From: Candidatus Cloacimonadota bacterium
GTDB taxonomy: Bacteria > Cloacimonadota > Cloacimonadia > Cloacimonadales > Cloacimonadaceae
Direction: 5' to 3'
Assembly (NCBI GenBank): GCA_027318525.1
Contig: DAHVPA010000120.1
Location: 1-5,857 of the forward strand
Length of the DNA stretch: 5,857 nt
Made by a program: the position numbers and the translations under genes. The notes beneath the pieces were generated by a model. The model was given only the letters and a program-made list of their open reading frames with translations. It was not told where the DNA came from and did not search any database. Below are positions 1-4,700 of the stretch, in pieces. Every line of letters begins with the position of its first letter. The stretch's first letter is position 1.

Positions 1-569
1 AAATTGATAATGCCGCAGAATAACTCCCTATACCTTATCAAACCTATATCACTGTTGGGATATCCCAGTGTGTTGTAAGTACTGTAAGGTTTGTAATAAT
101 CACTCGGATGTGTATTATGATTAATTATATATGCGGGATATGGTGATGGGGTTAGAGTCTGCCCCGGAACAAAGATATTGTTTACAAGCAGTTGATTTCC
201 GGATTCCTCTGCAAAGAAATTATGCACAGAGTTTGCAGCTGTGTTAAACATATTGTGGTAATAATAGCCCGAATGAACTGATTCAAAACCTGGCTGGTCA
301 TAAAACTTAAAAAATACCACTAAATTGTTTAGTGTCCCGGTCTGCAACCCAGTATGCAAATCCCTGGTGACAAGACTGTCCACAAGCGGGAATGGCTCTT
401 GATATGAGGACTGCCCTTCCGTCTGCACAAGGTTTGGCGCACTGTAAACAGATGGTGAAGCGATCCTATCCTGACTGCTTATCAGCGCTGCAGTATTCAC
501 AGAGGATACAGTGGCAAACAGAAATGATAAAAGCGAAAGACTAAACAAAAAAACCGTAACTTGTTTCAT
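1..569 (-). CDS. Secreted M6 (immune inhibitor A-like) metalloprotease, N-terminal part
   Basis: The frame is open from ATG at 569 down to the left edge (189 codons, C-terminus missing). A GAGGTG Shine-Dalgarno (573-578) precedes the start. Residues 1 to about 23 form a signal peptide (MKQVT, then a Leu/Phe/Ser-rich core ending near LFATVSS), so the product is exported. Residues 82-90 (NLVVFFKFY), 103-109 (YYHNMFN), 113-124 (NSVHNFFAEESG), the YYKPYS segment at 158-163 and the RYREL segment near 179-183 follow the order seen before the catalytic domain of M6/immune-inhibitor-A proteases: a beta strand 'VVF-x-F-D', a helix 'MFN', 'S-hydrophobic-x-N-F/Y-F-x-E-x-S-x-x-x-L', then 'RE-x-L'. The zinc-binding HExxH would lie beyond the window, so catalysis is not shown. 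It is divergent to padR and shares its 234-base upstream region. The family call is from motif recognition; another secreted surface protein remains possible. Confidence 0.62.
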   Translation of the reverse strand, partial: MKQVTVFLFSLSLLSFLFATVSSVNTAALISSQDRIASPSVYSAPNLVQTEGQSSYQEPFPLVDSLVTRDLHTGLQTGTLNNLVVFFKFYDQPGFESVHSGYYYHNMFNTAANSVHNFFAEESGNQLLVNNIFVPGQTLTPSPYPAYIINHNTHPSDYYKPYSTYNTLGYPNSDIGLIRYRELFCGIIN

Positions 570-673
570 ACGCACCTCACATCCAAGGCTTGCTTAAATA
601 TCTATAATCTGAATAAATTATTAAGCCGATTGGCATGGTTCGTTGCGTATAAAACTAAATTAACTAAACCTAA

Positions 674-691
674 AATCACAGTCAAGTGATT
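674..691. repeat. Inverted repeat AATCAC-N6-GTGATT, possible operator
   Basis: A perfect 6-base inverted repeat with a 6-base centre. The centre (680-685) is exactly the minus-strand TTGACT hexamer, so a protein bound here could cover a -35 element of the M6-like gene. The spacing equals that of the repeat at 763-778, but the arm sequences differ. The operator role is inference; a 6-base repeat in AT-rich DNA can arise by chance. Confidence 0.3.
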
Positions 692-744
692 ATTTATGAA
701 ACCCGTAATTAAAAGAGCCATCAGCAAGCCGGAGTTGAATTGTC

Positions 745-770
745 TTGACATAATATTAGTTTCATACAAT
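745..770 (+). promoter_or_regulatory. Probable padR promoter
   Basis: A consensus TTGACA (745-750) lies upstream of padR. The best -10 match, TACAAT (765-770, five of six), is only 14 bases away, shorter than the usual 16-18. TATGGT (770-775) at 19 bases is the alternative. The -10 area is overlapped by the inverted repeat at 763-778, which would fit autoregulation. FCB-group primary sigma factors can prefer other motifs, so the exact start is uncertain. Confidence 0.42.
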
Positions 771-784
771 ATGGTATGCGTATG
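763..784. repeat. Inverted repeat CATAC-N6-GTATG with extra GTATG, candidate PadR operator
   Basis: CATAC (763-767) and GTATG (774-778) form a perfect inverted repeat around six bases, and a second GTATG follows at 780-784 after one base. It overlaps the putative -10 of padR and ends 19 bases before the padR start codon. PadR-family proteins commonly bind dyads of this size (ATGT/ACAT-type half-sites) in their own promoters. The assignment is inferred from position and symmetry. Confidence 0.42.
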
Positions 785-792
785 TTATAAAA

Positions 793-799
793 AAGGAGA
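793..799 (+). promoter_or_regulatory. Shine-Dalgarno deciding the padR start
   Basis: AAGGAGA lies at 793-799, five bases (799-803) after the AGGAG core and directly ahead of ATG at 804. The longer in-frame ATG at 696 has no purine-rich site, and translation from it would run through the promoter and inverted repeat. The 804 start is therefore preferred. Confidence 0.8.
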
Positions 800-803
800 A
801 ATC

Positions 804-1349
804 ATGAGTATCACCTCTGCTGAAGCTGCACTGCTGGGGCTTTTATCCGAAGGCCCCAAACACCCCTATCAAATCGAAAAGGATGTTCAATTCCGCGACA
901 TGAGGTTTTGGACAGAACTCTCTATGTCTGCTATTTATAAGCTGTTGCGTAAACTGGAGGAAGATGAGTATGTAACCTGCACTACAGAACTGACAGAAGA
1001 GAATCGTGCCCGCAAAATCTACCAGATTACGGAAGAAGGTGCAACAGCGCTCAGGGAAAAGCTGGCTGAACTGCTTCTGGAAGCGGAACATGTTCGGTGG
1101 CAGGTCGATATTGCCTTTTACAACCTGGATATGTTTGACAAACAGATGCAGCTTGCCATGCTGAGGGATTACAGACGCGCAGTGGTGAAGCAGATCGGCT
1201 GTTACCGAGAGTTGAAAGCATTTCTGCTTGATTCCAAATGCCCCATCTACCCGCTCAGTATCTCGCGCCGTCCCATCTATATGATGGAAGGTGAACTACG
1301 CTGGCTGGATGACTTCATCCGCGAAATCGAATCCACCACCAAAAACTGA
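804..1349 (+). CDS. PadR-family winged-helix transcriptional regulator
   Basis: This 181-residue cytoplasmic protein is likely a dimeric DNA-binding repressor. Residues about 5-80 match the PadR winged helix: an early helix ending LLGLLSEG, then HPYQI (20-24, the usual 'HGYEI' position), a recognition-helix region with SAIYKLLRKLEEDEYV (42-57), and a wing ending RKIYQITEEG (70-79). Residues 83-175 are Leu/Glu/Arg-rich and predicted helical, as in the PadR C-terminal dimerization domain of long PadR proteins. The length is normal for that subgroup. The start at 804 is set by a good Shine-Dalgarno; the 36 extra upstream codons (from 696) do not resemble PadR proteins. It is monocistronic: divergent from the M6-like gene and closed by a terminator at 1397-1431. 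A dyad in its promoter suggests autoregulation. The inducing ligand cannot be read from the sequence, and its targets may be the flanking protease genes. Confidence 0.9.
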   Translation: MSITSAEAALLGLLSEGPKHPYQIEKDVQFRDMRFWTELSMSAIYKLLRKLEEDEYVTCTTELTEENRARKIYQITEEGATALREKLAELLLEAEHVRWQVDIAFYNLDMFDKQMQLAMLRDYRRAVVKQIGCYRELKAFLLDSKCPIYPLSISRRPIYMMEGELRWLDDFIREIESTTKN

Positions 1350-1396
1350 TACGTCTGGTATCCTGGTCTGAAATATTGGCTTCAATTCACTGCTTG

Positions 1397-1431
1397 TAAG
1401 GGCGGAAAAAAGCTTCCGCCCTTATTCTTTC
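1397..1431 (+). terminator. Intrinsic terminator after padR
   Basis: A perfect 11-base-pair stem (TAAGGGCGGAA at 1397-1407 with TTCCGCCCTTA at 1414-1424), a six-base loop AAAAGC, and the T-rich tail TTCTTTCT. It starts 47 bases after the padR stop and isolates padR transcription from the downstream gene. The A-rich left flank is too short for a clear reverse-strand terminator. Confidence 0.9.
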
Positions 1432-1482
1432 TATGTAAATGACAAGTATCCGAATTTACCGTAATTATTATGTTGGACAACT

Positions 1483-1527
1483 CTGAAAATAATGCTTGAC
1501 AACATATATAACTATCTGAAATATAGG
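1483..1527 (+). promoter_or_regulatory. Promoter candidate(s) for the leader RNA
   Basis: Two overlapping readings are possible. One pairs CTGAAA (1483-1488, four of six to TTGACA) with TATAAC (1507-1512, five of six to TATAAT) at 18-base spacing, giving a start near 1519, just ahead of the first hairpin. The other uses the perfect TTGACA at 1496-1501, but its -10 choices (AAATAT at 17 bases, TATAGG at 20) are weak. An ATGTTG...CAACAT dyad (1470-1475 and 1500-1505) brackets the area. Confidence 0.4.
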
Positions 1528-1720
1528 CAGTGTATGTCGTGGCATTAGAATGCCGTTCACTGTCAAAAGTCAGTCCTTGCCATTCTGCAAAGGGGGAAAT
1601 TGCCGATGCAGAATTGTTCAGTCAAATTGCTTTTTTACCTTCCTGTCTCTCAAAGCATTAAAATATCCGAACACAGTGTAATTTGCGCAGACGTTTGAAA
1701 CGGACTGCGCATTTTTTATT
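1519..1720 (+). ncRNA. Structured RNA candidate (attenuator-type leader or sRNA), no known class recognised
   Basis: Hairpin 1 has an inner stem GGCATT/AATGCC (1541-1546 with 1549-1554, the innermost bases probably forming the loop) inside an outer stem GGCAGTG/CACTGTC (1526-1532 with 1558-1564, one G-U). Hairpin 2 is a perfect 8-base-pair stem ATTCTGCA/TGCAGAAT (1582-1589 with 1607-1614) with a 17-base loop containing a G5 run. A terminator hairpin with a U tract ends the RNA near 1717. The predicted RNA is about 200 nt. I do not recognise a TPP, SAM, cobalamin, c-di-GMP, lysine or 6S-type core. Because it ends only about 20 bases before the Shine-Dalgarno of the C25 gene, premature termination could control that gene. 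Ends and function are inferred. Confidence 0.45.
1684..1717 (+). terminator. Intrinsic terminator in the leader of the C25 gene
   Basis: TGCGCAG (1684-1690) pairs with CTGCGCA (1705-1711). Inside this, CGTT (1692-1695) pairs with AACG (1699-1702) around TGA, and six T bases follow (1712-1717). It lies 33 bases before the ATG at 1751, so it either ends a small RNA or acts as a conditional attenuator. It is too far from padR (after that gene's own terminator) to be needed there. Confidence 0.8.
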
Positions 1721-1739
1721 ATATAGAACCTTAATCATA

Positions 1740-1745
1740 GAGGAG
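1740..1745 (+). promoter_or_regulatory. Shine-Dalgarno of the C25 protease gene
   Basis: GAGGAG lies five bases before ATG 1751, and the following codons give a clean signal peptide. Together these fix the start. It sits outside the terminator hairpin, so it would be free in read-through transcripts. Confidence 0.85.
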
Positions 1746-1750
1746 AGACT

Positions 1751-4700
1751 ATGAGAACCGCAATTTTATTTTTAATCTTCCTTGCCCTTATGCAGCTAAT
1801 TTCTGCTGCCGAAAACATCAGCCTATCTGCTGGTGCCAATTCAGCTCAGCTTGTCACCTCAACTTTATCGGAAACAACAGTCCGCTTCACAATCACAAAT
1901 TATGAGCGCACCAAAACAGTGATTAACGGAACAGATTACTATCATATCCGGTTGCCGAAACAAGGCATAACGCTCGAAGCAGGCTTTCCCGAACTGCCTG
2001 TCTTTAACCGCAGCATCGTTATCGGCAATACAGCGCTGATGAAACTGGAAATCAGCGATATTGCCTATACAGACATCAAGCTGCCGATTGCACCTTCCAA
2101 AGGCAACCTCACGCGTGACATCAACCCGGCTGATATACCCTACAGCTTTGGTGAAGTCTATCGCAAGGACGAGTTTTACCCCGGACAGATAGCCAGTCTC
2201 TCCGAACCTTACATCATGAGAGATTACCGCGGTGTCACGATCCGGACCATGCCTTTTGCCTATAATCCTGTATCCCAGGTGCTGCGCATCTACACATCAT
2301 ATACGGTGAGGGTATACAACGACGGGTTGGACAGCCGTAACCTGCTGACTAATCCACGCAGCTCAATCTCCAGGGAATTCCTGCCCATCTACGAAAATCA
2401 TTTCCTGAATTGGAGCAGCGAACGTTATGTCACTGTAGACGAGACCTTCGGTAAGCTGCTGATTATCTATTATGATGACTTTTATGATGAAATCCTGCCT
2501 TTCTTCAACTGGAAAAGGCAAAAGGGAGTGCCGGTGGAAATGGTTGCCTTCAGCAGTATCGGCACCACTGCCACACATTTGCAATCCTATATCCAGACTA
2601 GGTTCAGTGGAGACCCGACCATTACCTTTGTCCAACTCGTGGGTGATGTTGCCCAAATACCGACTCTCACTCATGCTACCGGAGAAAGTGACCCCAGCTA
2701 TACCCTTGTTTCAGGCGGTGATAATTATCCGGATATCTTTATAGGACGTTTTTCCTCCTCTTCCGGGACTGATATTACCACTCAGGTCAATAAAGTTATA
2801 GCATATGAGCGTGATATCACCACTGGCAGCACCTGGCTTAACCGCGCCACAGGCATTGCCTCGGCAGAAGGAGGAGCAGGTGCGGACGATGGGGAAACTG
2901 ATATTCAGCACGAAAACAATATCAGGTCAGACCTCATCGGATACGGCTATACAACCATTGACCAGATCTATGATCCCGGCGCAACAGCCTCTCAAGTCAG
3001 TACTGCTGTTAATGCCGGAAGAGGTTTCATCAATTACACCGGACATGGCGGTTCGACCTATTGGGTAACGACCGGATTCGGTGTTTCTCATGTGAATACA
3101 CTCACTAATGGCAGCATGCTGCCTTTTATCATGGACGTGGCTTGCGTGAATGGTGACTTCAGCGCTTCACCCTGTTTTGCGGAAGCCTGGTTGAACAAAT
3201 CGGGGGGTGGAGGCATCGGTATCTATGCCAGCTCCATCAACCAGTCCTGGAATCCTCCCATGTGCGCTCAAGACCATGTTACAGACCTGCTGATCGCCGG
3301 CAACAAACACACTCTCGGTGGTCTCAATTACAACGGTTCCTGCCAGATGATGGATGAATACGGTGCCGGCGGAGTCGATATGTTCAAGACCTGGAATCTG
3401 TTTGGTGACGCTTCGCTGCTGGTCAGAACCAAGAGCCCCTCTTACATCACCGTTTCCCATACCGTTTATGTCGAGCCGGGGGTTGCAACTACAGTCTCCG
3501 TCAACACTGACGTTGCTGGTTCCTATGTCGGCATCTCATATAACAACGTCCTCTATGCCAGAGGTTACACAAATGCTTCGGGAGATATCTCCTTTACGTT
3601 AACCCTTTCCAATCGCGGAGCATATTCAGTCACTGTCACTGCTCCCGACCGCGTCACAGTGGTCAGCAATATGTATGTCGGTCAGGCGATCTGGGATGGA
3701 AGCAGCTCCACCAATTGGAACTATTCTTATAACTGGAACACCAACGTAGTCCCCACGGCAGCAACAGAAGTCATAATCCCCACCGGTGCACCGCGTTATC
3801 CCTCCACCACTGCCGCTGTTGCCAATTGCTACAAGCTGACAGTGGAAAGCGGGGCATCTGTCACCATCAGTTCCTATGATCTGATTGTGGCTACTGACGC
3901 CATCATCTCCGGGCAACTCAATATGTCAGGTAATTATGACTTTGAGATAGGGGACGACGTCTTTTGGGAAGCAGGTTCGACGGCAAATATCAGCGCTGCC
4001 AGTGCCGAAATTTACTGTAGCAGCAATATGACCTTTGCCATAGGCTCAAACGTGCAGTTCGCCATGGGTTATCTCGATTTTAACGGCACTTCATATTCTT
4101 ACATTTATAACCACAGTGCCAATACTGAGCTTTACCAGCTGAGAATCAATGTCGCTGCACCTATCTACTTTGCTTTCAGCGCTTCCAGCACGGAAGATAT
4201 CACCATCAATGCCAACATCTGGGTCTATGACACCAAGCTCATCCATTGCAATTACACCGGCAATATCATCCTTAAAGGTTCACTCTATGATTTCAATACT
4301 GTTGCGGCAGGTGTAAGTCTGAGCAATGGCACTCTTGTTCTGGATGGAACCTCACAGATCTTCAGCCTTTCCAACAGTCTGGATAAATTTAACAACCTCA
4401 CTCTCAGCCAAAGCGGTTCCTTTTCCAGCAACGCAGGTTTCACTTTGGAAGAAGACCTCAACATCGAAAGTGGTGTCTTCAATGCCGGCAGCCTTACCTA
4501 CTACATTGGCGGTGACTGGAATAATACCGCAGGGGAAAGCGCTTTTCTGGAAGGCACCTCAACTGTGGAGTTCAACAACACTATTCATCAATATTGCGAC
4601 CATACGGAAAACTTCTTTCACCTGGCTGTCAACAAAGCCGGCGGAGCATTCAGAGTAAACAGCAGCACGGCTGTCGTAACTTGTGCTGCCTATGACTGGA

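Larger units (their letters stand above)
570..803. promoter_or_regulatory. Divergent intergenic region between M6-like gene and padR
   Basis: These 234 bases separate two oppositely transcribed start codons and must hold both promoters. The stretch is AT-rich and has no convincing coding frame. It contains the minus-strand GAGGTG Shine-Dalgarno (573-578), an AATCAC-N6-GTGATT inverted repeat (674-691), a TTGACA box (745-750), a CATAC-N6-GTATG inverted repeat (763-778) and the padR Shine-Dalgarno (793-799). On the minus strand a TTGACT hexamer (680-685) is followed after 17 bases only by a weak TAATTT, so the promoter of the M6-like gene is not settled. Confidence 0.6.
1432..1750 (+). other. 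Non-coding leader region before the C25 protease gene
   Basis: This 319-base stretch has no credible gene. From left to right it holds an imperfect direct repeat (TTGGACAAC...TCTGAAA at 1473-1488 and TTGACAAC...TCTGAAA at 1496-1521), a promoter candidate, two strong hairpins (1526-1564, 1582-1614), a T6 run (1631-1636) not attached to a hairpin, an intrinsic terminator (1684-1717), and the Shine-Dalgarno of the next gene (1740-1745). It is either a long 5' leader with attenuation or a separate small RNA gene. Confidence 0.6.

Noticed and set aside
658..685. TTGACT/TAATTT as the promoter of the minus-strand M6-like gene
   Set aside because: The spacing is 17 bases but the -10 matches only three of six, and the resulting leader would be about 85 bases; not firm enough to list as a feature.
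696..803. A 36-codon N-terminal extension of PadR starting at ATG 696
   Set aside because: There is no Shine-Dalgarno before 696, the extension does not resemble PadR proteins, and it covers the promoter and dyad; ATG 804 has a strong site.
843..1091. Reverse-strand open frame inside padR
   Set aside because: It is antisense to a well-recognised PadR domain, with no ribosome site and no family resemblance.
1470..1499. Nine-codon leader peptide ORF (ATG TTG GAC ... TGA)
   Set aside because: It has no ribosome site, no run of regulatory codons, and it overlaps the promoter candidates, so it would probably not be transcribed as a leader.
1582..1636. Hairpin 2 plus the T6 run at 1631-1636 as another terminator
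   Set aside because: The T run is 16 bases away from the stem, too far for an intrinsic terminator.
1519..1720. 6S RNA or a known riboswitch class
   Set aside because: The ends do not pair into the long 6S-type rod, and no core motif of the common riboswitches was visible; left as an unclassified structured RNA.
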